A stretch of DNA of 64,000 nt from Sphingomonas lacunae (GTDB lineage Bacteria; Pseudomonadota; Alphaproteobacteria; Sphingomonadales; Sphingomonadaceae), in assembly GCF_012979535.1 (NCBI RefSeq), contig NZ_CP053015.1:2108001-2172000 (forward strand), given 5' to 3'. This document shows positions 26,149-35,168 of the stretch, piece after piece. A program made the translations under genes and the position numbers. Every line of letters begins with the position of its first letter. The stretch's first letter is position 1. Below the pieces are notes generated by a model. It was given only the letters and a program-made list of their open reading frames with translations. It was not told the origin of the DNA and made no database searches.

Positions 26149-27534
26149 TTGTTGAAACCTGTCAGGCCGAATAAAAAGCAATCATTGCCGTCACTTCACT
26201 TTGCTTCTCTGATTTTATTGGTGGCAGCGACATTTCTGATGGGGGGGGCTTCTCGAGCGGACGTTCTGTCGCTTGCTATTTTGCGCCCTATCGCTGCGAT
26301 ACTGTTGGTCATCGGCCTTTATGGGCTGACCTGGCAAATGACACGCGGTTTTCGCCTGGTGTGCGGCCTCGCTGCGGCGCTTACTCTATTGATTGCCTTG
26401 CAACTTGTCCCACTTCCCCCCGCCTTGTGGACGAATCTGCCGGGACGCGACCTGTTGGCAGATGGCCTTGTAGCAGCGGGACTGCCGCTCGGATGGCAGC
26501 CGATCTCCATGGTCCCTTCACTGACTTGGAATGCACTATTCTCGTTGCTGGTCCCGCTGGCTGGATTGGTGCTCATGTTACGTTGCACTGCTGAAGAACG
26601 GCTACGGATGTTGCCAGTGCTCATCATCGCCGGGGTCTGCAGCGCCGTGTTGGGCTTTTTCCAAGCGTCTGCTCCCGGAACAATCGAGTTTTACGCGCTG
26701 ACCAATGAGGGATTCCCTGTGGGGCTGTTTGCCAACCGCAACCATCAGGCAATCTGGCTGTGTTGTCTGCCGATCCTGTTGGCGGGTTGGTCTTCACATG
26801 CAGAACAGGGAGAGCGCGCGCGCGGCGCGATGTTGCAAGTTTGTGCGCTCCTCTTGGTGATCGCGCTCATTCCGCTCGTTTTGATCACCGGGTCCCGGGC
26901 CGGTGTCCTTCTCTATGCATTAAGCCTCGCGTTGGCAGCAGCTATCCGGTTCGGCCCCGGTATCGGTGCTGGCAAAGTGAAGTGGGGACGGCAATCCATG
27001 GCACTGCTTGGCGGCTTCTTGTTCATCGCCTTGATCGTCACGATCGCCAGCATGTCACGTGATGTCGCAGTCGGCCGTTTGATGGCAGGTGCCTTTACTG
27101 ACGACCTGCGAGCTGCAATTTTGCCGCGCAGTCTCGATCTTGCCTGGGCGTATTTTCCTTTCGGAGCAGGTTTTGGGACCTTCCCCGAAATTTTCAAAAT
27201 TGGTGAAACGCAAACGACGCTTGGCTCGAGCTACGTCAATCATGCGCATAGCGACTGGATCGAGTTCCTGATCGATGGCGGCATCGCCGCATTGGTCATT
27301 TTGATGATCGGCCTGATAGCTTGGGCCAATGTCTTGGTGCAGTTGATTGCCAACCGGAGGCCTCATAACCATTGGTTGACCATGGGTCTGGTAGCGGGTG
27401 CCGTGATATTTGTCCTTGGACTGGCGAGCATTGCGGACTATCCAGTCCGGGTACCGTCGCTCATGCTGGTAGGGGTGGTCGCGATTGTTTGGTTGGCTCA
27501 GTCAAAGACCGAAATGATCGCCAAGCGCGACTGA
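26149..27534 (+). CDS. O-antigen ligase/polymerase family membrane protein (Wzy_C)
   Basis: A 461-residue membrane protein with about ten to twelve hydrophobic segments. GLFANRNHQAIWL and VNHAHSDWIEFLIDGGI match the conserved region of the O-antigen ligase (WaaL/Wzy_C) superfamily, the latter holding the family His. It would join or polymerise undecaprenyl-linked glycan in the periplasm. The TTG at 26149 has GGGAG five bases upstream; the next ATG is inside the second hydrophobic stretch, so TTG is preferred. With a Wzy-like gene already at 15.3 kb, this one is more likely a ligase or the polymerase of a second polymer. Confidence 0.78.
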   Translation: MLKPVRPNKKQSLPSLHFASLILLVAATFLMGGASRADVLSLAILRPIAAILLVIGLYGLTWQMTRGFRLVCGLAAALTLLIALQLVPLPPALWTNLPGRDLLADGLVAAGLPLGWQPISMVPSLTWNALFSLLVPLAGLVLMLRCTAEERLRMLPVLIIAGVCSAVLGFFQASAPGTIEFYALTNEGFPVGLFANRNHQAIWLCCLPILLAGWSSHAEQGERARGAMLQVCALLLVIALIPLVLITGSRAGVLLYALSLALAAAIRFGPGIGAGKVKWGRQSMALLGGFLFIALIVTIASMSRDVAVGRLMAGAFTDDLRAAILPRSLDLAWAYFPFGAGFGTFPEIFKIGETQTTLGSSYVNHAHSDWIEFLIDGGIAALVILMIGLIAWANVLVQLIANRRPHNHWLTMGLVAGAVIFVLGLASIADYPVRVPSLMLVGVVAIVWLAQSKTEMIAKRD

Positions 27535-27597
27535 GATGACTTTCCGGGTCTGACACCTATGGTGGAATAGACCTTGATTGGGGTAATATTGGGAATG

Positions 27598-28320
27598 GCG
27601 ATGACGTATAAGATCGTTCTTTTGGCTGCAGCCCTCTTATTGTCGGCATGTGCGACCAGCGGGGGCCCGATCGGGGGTGTCAATTCCTCGCTTCGTGTGG
27701 TGCCCTCTGCTGAATTGCCGCATCCCAGCCCTACTGATCAACTTGTCGCCGGCAGGCCTTATCTGGTGGGGCCTTTTGACAAGCTTCGGATAGATGTCTT
27801 CGGCGTTCCCGAGCTTTCGGGCCGCATTGTCCAAGCTGATGCGTCCGGACGTTTTTCGTTCCCCCTGTTGGGAGAGGTTGATGCCAATGGCGTCCCGCCC
27901 AGCGTGGTTGAGGCGCGCATGGAGGCCCAGTTGCGCGGCCGCTTCCTGCGTGAACCTGATGTGACGATCAACGTCGAAGAAAGCGCAAACAGTTTTGTCA
28001 CGCTCGAAGGTGAGGTGGTGCAGCCCGGGGTCTATCCGGTGGTCGGCAACATGTCCCTGCTGCGTGCCATTGCCACGGCTCGCGGTGTGAATGAATTCGC
28101 CCGGTTGCATGAAGTGATCGTCTTCCGGACGGTTGACGGCCAACGCTATGCCGGGGTCTATAACCTCGCCGCTATCCGTCGCGGCGCGTATGATGACCCG
28201 GCAATCTATGCCAGCGACATTATCGTGGTTGGTGATTCTCCGGCCCGGCGCGTCTTCCGTGACGTCCTCCAAGCGGCTCCGCTTTTGTCCACGCCACTCA
28301 TCATTTTGTTCCAGCGGTGA
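27598..28320 (+). CDS. Wza-type polysaccharide export lipoprotein
   Basis: Poly_export-family outer-membrane protein of about 240 residues. The N-terminus is a lipoprotein signal with the lipobox LLLSAC, followed by GRPYLVGPFDKLRIDVFGVPELSG, the usual start of the Poly_export domain, then a SLBB-like part with VTLEGEVVQPGVYPV. It should form the export channel with the Wzc-like protein that follows. ATG at 27598 or 27604 is preferred over a TTG at 27574. The protein is shorter than E. coli Wza (379), as is common in sphingomonads. Confidence 0.85.
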   Translation, partial: AMTYKIVLLAAALLLSACATSGGPIGGVNSSLRVVPSAELPHPSPTDQLVAGRPYLVGPFDKLRIDVFGVPELSGRIVQADASGRFSFPLLGEVDANGVPPSVVEARMEAQLRGRFLREPDVTINVEESANSFVTLEGEVVQPGVYPVVGNMSLLRAIATARGVNEFARLHEVIVFRTVDGQRYAGVYNLAAIRRGAYDDPAIYASDIIVVGDSPARRVFRDVLQAAPLLSTPLIILFQR

Positions 28321-28369
28321 TCAACGGGCGCGCCTCCTTGTCTGTCCGTTCGTCCACTGCTGCTATCCT

Positions 28370-28383
28370 AGAACCGGGGTTCT
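28370..28383 (+). promoter_or_regulatory. Inverted repeat covering the wzc ribosome site
   Basis: AGAACC-GG-GGTTCT is a 6-bp perfect inverted repeat ending two bases before the ATG at 28385. It contains the only G-rich ribosome-binding stretch. As RNA it could hide that site, but a 2-base loop is too tight to form without opening the inner pair, so the effect would be modest. Confidence 0.3.
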
Positions 28384-28384
28384 C

Positions 28385-30628
28385 ATGCCTGACAATCTGA
28401 ACGTTGAGCGAAATTTGCTTGGCGAGCCTATCTTGAGCCAATCCCCAGCCACCAGCGCACCGGCAGTCGGTGCCGGTGATGATGCCAATGGCGACGCCAC
28501 ACCGTTGCTGGTGCAATATTATTATACATTGATCCGTTGGAAATGGGTGGCCCTGGGCATCGTCCTGGCATCGCTGGCCATCGGCGGCATCGTGACCATG
28601 TTGATGACGCCGCAATATACGGCTGCAGCGCGGATCGGCATCGAACGTGAGCAAAAGCGCATCACCAATGTGGATGACATCGATCCCGAGCGTCAGGGAC
28701 AATCGGTTGAATTCTATGAAACCCAATACCAACTGCTGCGGGCGCGTTCGCTTGCCGATCGTGTCGTTCGTCGTTTGCGCCTGGCAGGTAATGCGGAGTT
28801 TCTGGCAGCTCATGGCGCGGAGGCGCCAGCTATGTCAGGCTTGTCAACAGCCCGCCAGCGCGAGCAACTGCAAAAGCAGGCGGCGCAACTGTTGCTGAGG
28901 CATATCGAGATTGTTCCTGTTCCGCGTTCGACGTTGATCGACATCCGTTACACGAGTGCCTCGCCAAAGATTTCGGCAGACATTGCCAATGCCTGGGCCA
29001 ACGAATTTTTGCTGTCATCCGTCGACCGTCGATTTGACTCAACCCGCGAAGCCCGTGTTTTCCTGGAGCAGCGTCTCGCTGATCTAAGGTCCAAGTTGGA
29101 ACAGTCCGAGCGTGATCTGGTCAATTATTCCCGCGAAACCGGGATCGTGACCTTATCCCGTGCTGAAAATGGTGAGGGTCGCACGCGTGTCGAGCGGACG
29201 TTGGCAGCAGCGAACCTTGAAGCATTGAGCAGCGAGTTGGTCCAAGCGACAGCCGCGCGTATCGAGGCCGAAAGTCTTGTGTCGGCGCGCGGTGGCGGCG
29301 CCACCAGTGATACGATTTCCAATCCTGCAATTCAGGCAATGCGCCAGCGCAGGGCTGAACTTGAAGCGGAATATGCCCGTTTGATGGTCCAGTTTGAACC
29401 TGGCTATCCTGTCGCGGCATCCTTGCGCAGTCAGATTTCGGATTTGCAAACCAGCATTGCCAGAGAAGAAGCGCGCGTCGCGGCGTCGGCCCGCAACAAT
29501 CTCATTGCCGCTCGCCAGCGTGAGGAGTCCCTGCGTAGCAGGGTGGAGGCATTGACTGCTGAATTTGGCGGCCAGCAAACGTCTTCAATCCAGCTTGGAA
29601 TCTATCAGCGCGAAGTCGACACCAACCGCCAACTCTACGATTCCCTGTTGCAACGCTACAAGGAAATCGGCGTGGCTGGTGTTGCAGCCAACAATATCTC
29701 TCTGGTTGACAGGGCAGAACTGCCCGCGGTTCCGTCATCTCCCCGGATCCCGCTTAATGTGGCAGTGGCCCTTCTTGTGGGCTTGGGTTTGGCCGGTATC
29801 GCCATCTTTGCCCTCGAGCAAATCGATGAAGGCATGCGCAACCCGAATGACGTCAAGCGCTTGCTAGGCGTGCCTCTGCTTGGAAGCGTCCCGGAGACAG
29901 ACGAGGAAACTCAGGGCATTCTTGAGTTGCTGGCGGATCCGAAATCCGAGATTACCGAGGCTTATCTGACCATAAGGTCCAATCTTGCATTCACCACCGA
30001 GCATGGTGTGCCAAAGACACTGATGGTAACCAGCACCCGGGCAAGCGAAGGCAAAACAACAACCAGTATTGCCTTGGCGCAGACAATCGCCCGTACTGGC
30101 CGCAGGACACTGTTGATCGACGCTGACATGCGTTCACCTTCGATCCATCACCGGCTCGATCTGCACAACAAGGCCGGGTTGAGCAATTTGCTGGCAGGTG
30201 AAGACAATTGGGCAGCCCTCATTCAGGCAACGCAGAACCCTCATCTGCAGATCATGTCGAGCGGCCCTATCCCGCCAAATGCGGCTGAACTTCTGTCAAG
30301 TGACCGACTTAAGAGGCTTATCCAGGCTTTGAGCACAGAGTTTGACAATGTGATTGTCGACTCTGCACCGGTCATCGTGTTGGCGGATGCCCCGCTCATT
30401 TCAAACACGGTTGAAGGAACAGTGTTTGTGATTGAGGCGGCAGGGCCTCCAGTGCGTGGCATCCGGGGCGCGATTGCTCGCCTGCGCTCAGCCAATCCAA
30501 AGATTTTCGGCGCGGTTCTTACCAAGTTGACGGCGGATATGGCCTCTTATGGCTATGGCTATGGCTATGGCTATGGTTATGGTTATGGCTACGGGCTTGG
30601 CGCAAATGACCGGAGCACAACCGAATGA
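28385..30628 (+). CDS. Wzc-type chain-length regulator with tyrosine kinase domain
   Basis: This 747-residue protein has a cytoplasmic N-terminal tail, a first membrane segment (ALGIVLASLAIGGIVTM), a long periplasmic Wzz domain with coiled coil, a second segment (VAVALLVGLGLAGIAIF) and a bacterial tyrosine kinase domain. TSTRASEGKTTT (Lys557) is Walker A, LLIDADMRSP is Walker A' and NVIVDSAPVIV is Walker B. The C-terminus has eight YG units in a row followed by LGANDRSTTE, replacing the usual tyrosine cluster. It would control chain length and export with the Wza-like lipoprotein. The start at 28385 is the last possible before the first membrane segment with a G-rich site. Confidence 0.88.
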   Translation: MPDNLNVERNLLGEPILSQSPATSAPAVGAGDDANGDATPLLVQYYYTLIRWKWVALGIVLASLAIGGIVTMLMTPQYTAAARIGIEREQKRITNVDDIDPERQGQSVEFYETQYQLLRARSLADRVVRRLRLAGNAEFLAAHGAEAPAMSGLSTARQREQLQKQAAQLLLRHIEIVPVPRSTLIDIRYTSASPKISADIANAWANEFLLSSVDRRFDSTREARVFLEQRLADLRSKLEQSERDLVNYSRETGIVTLSRAENGEGRTRVERTLAAANLEALSSELVQATAARIEAESLVSARGGGATSDTISNPAIQAMRQRRAELEAEYARLMVQFEPGYPVAASLRSQISDLQTSIAREEARVAASARNNLIAARQREESLRSRVEALTAEFGGQQTSSIQLGIYQREVDTNRQLYDSLLQRYKEIGVAGVAANNISLVDRAELPAVPSSPRIPLNVAVALLVGLGLAGIAIFALEQIDEGMRNPNDVKRLLGVPLLGSVPETDEETQGILELLADPKSEITEAYLTIRSNLAFTTEHGVPKTLMVTSTRASEGKTTTSIALAQTIARTGRRTLLIDADMRSPSIHHRLDLHNKAGLSNLLAGEDNWAALIQATQNPHLQIMSSGPIPPNAAELLSSDRLKRLIQALSTEFDNVIVDSAPVIVLADAPLISNTVEGTVFVIEAAGPPVRGIRGAIARLRSANPKIFGAVLTKLTADMASYGYGYGYGYGYGYGYGLGANDRSTTE
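30548..30595 (+). repeat. Six-base tandem repeat encoding (YG)8
   Basis: Eight consecutive TAY-GGN units, mostly TATGGC, encode alternating Tyr and Gly near the end of the tyrosine kinase. Changes in copy number would keep frame and alter the number of phosphorylatable tyrosines. Tyrosine-rich tails are the autophosphorylation sites of Wzc-type kinases; the strict Tyr-Gly alternation is unusual. Confidence 0.9.
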
Positions 30629-31851
30629 CGCCAATGGACCTGGTCGGGAGGTTGACCTGGGGGAAAGTGGCGAGTTGCGGTCTGGCCATTATTCTGGCTG
30701 GGGCGTCCATGAGCAAATCGGCTGAAACCTATCTAGCCAGGACGCAGCCCATGTTAGCGCTGAAACTGGCTCCTGATAATGTCCAAGCGCTTAACGCAGT
30801 GGCCAGCGCCCAGTCTTTGACTAGGCAGAACAATCCGGCCACGCTCCGCGAAGCCAAGGCATTGGCTCAGCGTTCATTGCTCGCACAACCGCTCAACCCA
30901 GCGGCATTGCGTGTGATTGGCTGGGTAGACAATGCGACGATACGGCAGGGCGCCGGCCTGAAGCCGATGGCGGTTGCCAGCCTGCAAAGCCGACGCGATG
31001 TTATGAATCAACTCTGGTTGATGACGCGGGCTATCTCTGAGCAGGATATTGGTCAGGCCTTGGTTCATTTTGATGCGGCGGCTCGGGTGTCGCCCGAAGT
31101 TTGGCCACTGCTTTTTCCACCCATGATTATCGCGCTGAATGATAGCAAGTTTGCGGACCTGTTCGAACCCTATCTTGGTCAAAACAATCCATGGATCGGT
31201 GACTTTACCCGGCAAGCCATCCGACTTTCGGATCGGCCGGTGGTCATCGCCGCCTTGTTGTCGCGTGGCGACCTGCCCAAGACGGCCGAATTCCGCGGGC
31301 TAATAGACGAATTGGCGCGCAAGTTGACCTATGGTGGCCAATTTGACGCCCTTATCCAACTATACAATAGTCAGGGCGGAAACCCGGCGAGTGTGTTGAC
31401 AGAAGCCAGCCTGACGCCTGCGACGGTAGCGGACGGGTTTACCCCTGTCCGATGGTTGCTTGATACAGAGGATGGGGCAGAGATTGATCTGAGCAAAGGT
31501 GCCAGTCGTCCGCGGATATATATCGTCCTGGCGCGTACCGCGTCCAATGTGCCTGCTAGCAAGTTTATGACTGTGCGCGAAGGCAGGTATCGCTTTTCGG
31601 CATCCGGAGAGTTCCTCCGGCCCCCGGCTGGAGCAGAGTTCCAGTGGCGGGTTCGCTGCTGGACGGATGGGGCTTTCAGGATCATCTGGCAGTCTCCCGC
31701 CTTGACCGACGACCAACACAGCGTCTCGGAGGACATAATCATTCCACAGGGCTGCGGAGGGGCATTGATTGAGTTGTTGGGCAAAGGGCCCGTCAATGAT
31801 GTCGATGCGGAATATGTCGTCAATTCAGTTGATATGGATCGCTTGAACTGA
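30625..31851 (+). CDS. Unrecognised protein downstream of wzc, TPR-like N-terminal half
   Basis: I cannot name this 408-residue protein. An N-terminal hydrophobic segment (VASCGLAIILAGASM) could anchor it or serve as a signal. Then come alpha-helical repeats (MLALKLAPDNVQALNAVASAQ and similar), suggestive of tetratricopeptide repeats, up to about residue 250. The last 130 residues look beta-rich (YRFSASGEFLRPPAGAEFQWRVRCW, GCGGALIELLGKGP), like a small lectin- or sandwich-type domain. It overlaps wzc by ATGA, so it probably takes part in polymer assembly or export, perhaps as a periplasmic scaffold. Confidence 0.7.
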   Translation: MTPMDLVGRLTWGKVASCGLAIILAGASMSKSAETYLARTQPMLALKLAPDNVQALNAVASAQSLTRQNNPATLREAKALAQRSLLAQPLNPAALRVIGWVDNATIRQGAGLKPMAVASLQSRRDVMNQLWLMTRAISEQDIGQALVHFDAAARVSPEVWPLLFPPMIIALNDSKFADLFEPYLGQNNPWIGDFTRQAIRLSDRPVVIAALLSRGDLPKTAEFRGLIDELARKLTYGGQFDALIQLYNSQGGNPASVLTEASLTPATVADGFTPVRWLLDTEDGAEIDLSKGASRPRIYIVLARTASNVPASKFMTVREGRYRFSASGEFLRPPAGAEFQWRVRCWTDGAFRIIWQSPALTDDQHSVSEDIIIPQGCGGALIELLGKGPVNDVDAEYVVNSVDMDRLN

Positions 31852-31929
31852 AGCACTGCTCAACTGAACAGGATTCTGAGGGCCTTTGCCTTGTCATGGA
31901 GTTGCATTGTGGGGCGCCCCTCCTCTTAC

Positions 31930-31983
31930 AAAAGCCTTTCCCTAAATAGGCTTTGGCTGATCCCGACCCTCGCTGCGTCGGGA
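31930..31983. other. Two perfect hairpins after the polysaccharide operon
   Basis: AAAGCCT (31931-31937) pairs with AGGCTTT (31948-31954) across a 10-base loop, and TCCCGAC (31961-31967) pairs with GTCGGGA (31977-31983) across 9 bases. Neither is followed by a clear T-run on the plus strand. They may slow RNA polymerase or protect the 3' end of the long transcript. Confidence 0.45.
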
Positions 31984-31986
31984 GGT

Positions 31987-32011
31987 GCCTCAAGCGTCTC
32001 GGGAGGCTTTT
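31987..32011 (+). terminator. Possible rho-independent terminator of the polysaccharide operon
   Basis: GCCTC (31987-31991) pairs with GAGGC (32003-32007), followed at once by TTTT. The stem is short and the loop is 11 bases, so it is a modest terminator. It lies between the last forward gene and the opposing initiating-transferase gene, where one is expected. Confidence 0.45.
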
Positions 32012-32105
32012 CCGCTTTTGGCCGATCTCAAGCAGAGAGAACTCGGTCGTGGGGTCTGCCCGCCTTTGGATATCCCAGCGTCTGGATGTCCCAGAGTCCG
32101 GAAGT

Positions 32106-33497
32106 TCAGCGCGCACCGCGCCCGGTCACAGCCGTGACCAAGGTTCGGACGAGAATGAGCAGATCGAGCCAAGGCGAGAAATATTTCACATAGTAAAAGT
32201 CATAGGCCAGCTTGACCTTGATGTCGTCAATATCGGCAACATGACCTTGATTGATCTGGGCCCAGCCTGTGATGCCGGGCTTGATGATGTGGCGATAATG
32301 ATAAAAAGGTAATTCCTGCTCGTACCAAAGCGTCAAGGAAACAGCTTCAGGACGGGGCCCGATCAGGCTCATTTCCATTTTGAGCACATTGAAAAGTTGG
32401 GGTAATTCGTCCAGCCGCGTCTTACGCAGGAATTTTCCAACCCGCGTGATGCGACTGTCGTTGGATTGTGTGATTGCGCTAAGCCTGCGGGCCATGGCGT
32501 CGCCAGATTCGGTCAAATGGTCATTGCGCATGGTACGAAACTTGTAGACGGTTATGGTCTTCGCTCTGAAACCTGTTCGTTCTTGCTTGAAAATGGCCGG
32601 ACCGGGAGATTCGAGCCTGATGATCAACGCTATCAACAGCATGATCGGGGAAAGGACAACCAATGCAATGGCTGCGAGCACGAAGTCGATAACCGTCTTC
32701 ATCTTGATGTTGAGACGGTTCGGATTGAGTGCGCCTAGATGGTTTTCCGAAAGATGTTCGATTTCCACCGTCCCGCAAAGCTGCTCGATCAATTGCTTCC
32801 AATGGTAGACGGGGAAACCTGCGAGCAGATATCGGGTCATGGCCGCATCCCAACCGGCGCTGTGATCGGTGTCCAGGTCCGCAACAACGCCATGCACATT
32901 TGATATGGCGTCATCGTAACGGGCCAGCCTGTGCCAATGGACATTAGGCAAATCAGGCAATCGCTTTACTGTTCCACCGGGGATCACTGCAAACCGCAGA
33001 CTGATCGCGGTACCGCTTCTGCGTTCGACCAGCCCATAAAACGTCATGGTCGCCGCAAAGTGGAACAGGAATTGGGTCCAGCTATATTCAATCCGCAAAA
33101 TCAGCGGGACAATCATTGCCAGAGCAAAAGTTGTGGCAAATGTGGAAAGGGCAAAGGTGCTTGGCACTGCTCCCGGGAATGTCTTGACGTTCCGGAAAAT
33201 GGCGAAGCCGATGATGATCGCGAGCGTTGCAAGAACAGCGGTGTTGAACGTCGCTGGCAAATAAAAGGAAGAACTCTCGATCGATGTCCGTGCAGCGATT
33301 GGTCCAAGCGCGCAGAAAATCAATCCGCCGCCTAGTTGGAACCGAACGCGATCAATGAACCTGACTCGGTTCCTCTCGATCGACGGCTGTGAGTCCATCG
33401 CCTTCACAGGGACCACGCCAAACTTGGCATTGGCGTCGATTTGAAGCGGTCCGTGAAGCTCGCCGGTCGGGGAGAGGTCAGCGAATTGGGTTTTCAC
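32106..33497 (-). CDS. Polyprenyl-phosphate sugar phosphotransferase (WbaP/ExoY type)
   Basis: This 463-residue protein should start the repeat unit by moving a sugar-1-phosphate to undecaprenyl phosphate in the inner membrane. Four or so N-terminal hydrophobic segments and a soluble middle part precede the C-terminal Bac_transf domain: KTVIDFVLAAIALVVLSPIM, SPGPAIFKQERTG, TVYKFRTM, RLDELPQLFNVL, MSLIGPRPE and ITGWAQINQG are all typical. The GTG at 33497 has AAGG nine bases upstream; the frame stays open further upstream without support. It is the only polysaccharide gene on the minus strand, so it has its own promoter. Confidence 0.88.
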   Translation of the reverse strand: MKTQFADLSPTGELHGPLQIDANAKFGVVPVKAMDSQPSIERNRVRFIDRVRFQLGGGLIFCALGPIAARTSIESSSFYLPATFNTAVLATLAIIIGFAIFRNVKTFPGAVPSTFALSTFATTFALAMIVPLILRIEYSWTQFLFHFAATMTFYGLVERRSGTAISLRFAVIPGGTVKRLPDLPNVHWHRLARYDDAISNVHGVVADLDTDHSAGWDAAMTRYLLAGFPVYHWKQLIEQLCGTVEIEHLSENHLGALNPNRLNIKMKTVIDFVLAAIALVVLSPIMLLIALIIRLESPGPAIFKQERTGFRAKTITVYKFRTMRNDHLTESGDAMARRLSAITQSNDSRITRVGKFLRKTRLDELPQLFNVLKMEMSLIGPRPEAVSLTLWYEQELPFYHYRHIIKPGITGWAQINQGHVADIDDIKVKLAYDFYYVKYFSPWLDLLILVRTLVTAVTGRGAR

Positions 33498-33740
33498 CTT
33501 GATGCACCTTGCCTTTTGGCGGGCCCTTGACAGGAAACCGCAGAAGAGACGTCGTGCGACCAAAAATGTGCCTATCCAATATGTGTTTTGACACAGAAAC
33601 CCCGCCTTTGCGGCTGTTGGTTTTCGAACAAGGTTTAACAGCAATAGATCAAGCCGTAAACAGGCTTATGACAACCGGATCCGACAGTTTGTCCTGACCG
33701 GTCAAACGCTGAAGCGGGAAATCGCTGCTTTCCCGCGCAC
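33498..33740 (-). promoter_or_regulatory. Upstream region of the phosphotransferase gene
   Basis: This 243-base stretch separates two minus-strand genes. It should contain the promoter of the phosphotransferase gene, though I cannot point to convincing -35 and -10 boxes. It contains the hairpin listed at 33714-33736. Confidence 0.4.
33714..33736 (-). terminator. Hairpin just after the VWA gene
   Basis: GCGGGAAA (33714-33721) and TTTCCCGC (33729-33736) form a perfect 8-bp stem with a 7-base loop, four bases after the VWA gene stop. On the minus strand it is followed by TTCAGCG, not a real T-run, so it may be a weak terminator or an RNA 3'-end stabiliser. Confidence 0.45.
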
Positions 33741-34919
33741 TCACCTTTTCCGTGTCAGCTCCCGCATCGCCGCGTCGAGGCCTTCGAGGGTCAGGGGGTA
33801 CATGCGGTCGTTCATCGCTTCCTGGATGATCTTGGTCGATTGCGAGTAGGCCCAATGCTGGCGAGGCGTCGGGTTGAGCCAGGCGGCGGCGGGATAGGTG
33901 TTGGTCAGCCGCTTGAGCCAGACGGCGCCAGCCTCCTCGTTGAAATGCTCGACCGATCCGCCCGGGTGGGTGATTTCATAGGGACTCATCGCCGCGTCGC
34001 CGACAAAGATCAGCTTGTAGTCATGGCCGAATTTGTGGAGCACATCCCATGTGGGGGTGCGCTCGGAAAAGCGACGTTTGTTGTCCTTCCACACCCCTTC
34101 ATAGGGGCAGTTGTGGAAATAGAAGAATTCGAGATTCTTGAACTCGCTCGATGCCGCGCTGAACAGCTCCTCGCACAGTTTGATGAACGGGTCCATTGAT
34201 CCGCCAACATCGAGGAACAATAGCACCTTGATGGCATTGCGCCGTTCGGCGCGCATGTGGATGTCGAGCCAGCCCTGACGCGCCGTGCCGCTGATCGTTG
34301 CGTCGAGGTCCAGCTCGTCCTGTGCTCCGTCGCGGGCGAAACGGCGCAACCGGCGCAGCGCAATCTTGATGTTGCGGGTGCCCAGTTCCTTGGTGTTGTC
34401 GAGATTCTTGAACTCGCGCTTGTCCCAGACCTTGAGGGCGCGCTTGTGTTTGGATTCGCCGCCGATCCGCACGCCTTCGGGATTGTAGCCGCTGTTGCCA
34501 TAGGGGCTGGTGCCCTTGGTGCCGATCCACTTGTTGCCACCCTCATGGCGCTTTTGCTGCTCTTCGAGACGCTTCTTCAGCGTCTCCATGATTTCTTCCC
34601 AGCTGCCGAGTGACTTGATCCCAGCCATTTCCTCTTCGGTCAGATATTTTTCGGCAACGGCTTTCAGCCAGTCTGCCGGGATTTCGGCGCTCTGCTCACC
34701 CCATGTCTTCTCCAGGCCCTTGAACACCTTGGCAAAAACCTGGTCGAACTTGTCGAGCAGTCCCTCATCCTTCACGAAGGTCGCTCGGGCCAGATAGTAA
34801 AACTCCTCGGGGCTGCGCTCGATCACCTCGGCATCGAGTGCCTCAAGCAGCAAGAGATGCTCCTTGAGCGAAGCCGGAATGCCGGCCAGCCGCATTTCCT
34901 CGAGGAAGTTGAAGAACAT
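33741..34919 (-). CDS. CoxE-like VWA-domain protein
   Basis: The protein (392 residues) has an N-terminal helical part beginning MFFNFLEEMRLAGIP, a charged middle, and a C-terminal von Willebrand A domain of the CoxE type with the metal-site motif DVGGSMDP and later FVGDAAMSPYEI. Such proteins work with MoxR-type ATPases to insert metals or mature enzymes; the MoxR gene is 3 kb away on the same strand. The ATG at 34919 has AAGGA seven bases upstream; the frame is open for 62 more codons, but that part looks non-coding. Confidence 0.85.
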   Translation of the reverse strand: MFFNFLEEMRLAGIPASLKEHLLLLEALDAEVIERSPEEFYYLARATFVKDEGLLDKFDQVFAKVFKGLEKTWGEQSAEIPADWLKAVAEKYLTEEEMAGIKSLGSWEEIMETLKKRLEEQQKRHEGGNKWIGTKGTSPYGNSGYNPEGVRIGGESKHKRALKVWDKREFKNLDNTKELGTRNIKIALRRLRRFARDGAQDELDLDATISGTARQGWLDIHMRAERRNAIKVLLFLDVGGSMDPFIKLCEELFSAASSEFKNLEFFYFHNCPYEGVWKDNKRRFSERTPTWDVLHKFGHDYKLIFVGDAAMSPYEITHPGGSVEHFNEEAGAVWLKRLTNTYPAAAWLNPTPRQHWAYSQSTKIIQEAMNDRMYPLTLEGLDAAMRELTRKR

Positions 34920-35168
34920 CTGCTCATCCTTGCGCAATTTGCAGCCAGCCTTGCGGTGCGGGATGACACGGCCTGTCTGCTCGGCCTTTTCCAAGCATGA
35001 TCTTGGGCTTTTGCCAAGCTGCCGTTTGTGTCGATGCCCGCAGGTGGTGAACAGAATCGCAATCGGTCGATCGGCAATGCGACAGGTGGAGGGGATTAAT
35101 TCCAATGCTGGTGGAGCTTTGGGCTATAACTCTTCACATCGGACTCGCTGCCAGACGGGAGGCAAGGG

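Noticed and set aside
30548..30595. Repeat array as a CRISPR
   Set aside because: Units are six bases, in-frame coding and without spacers.
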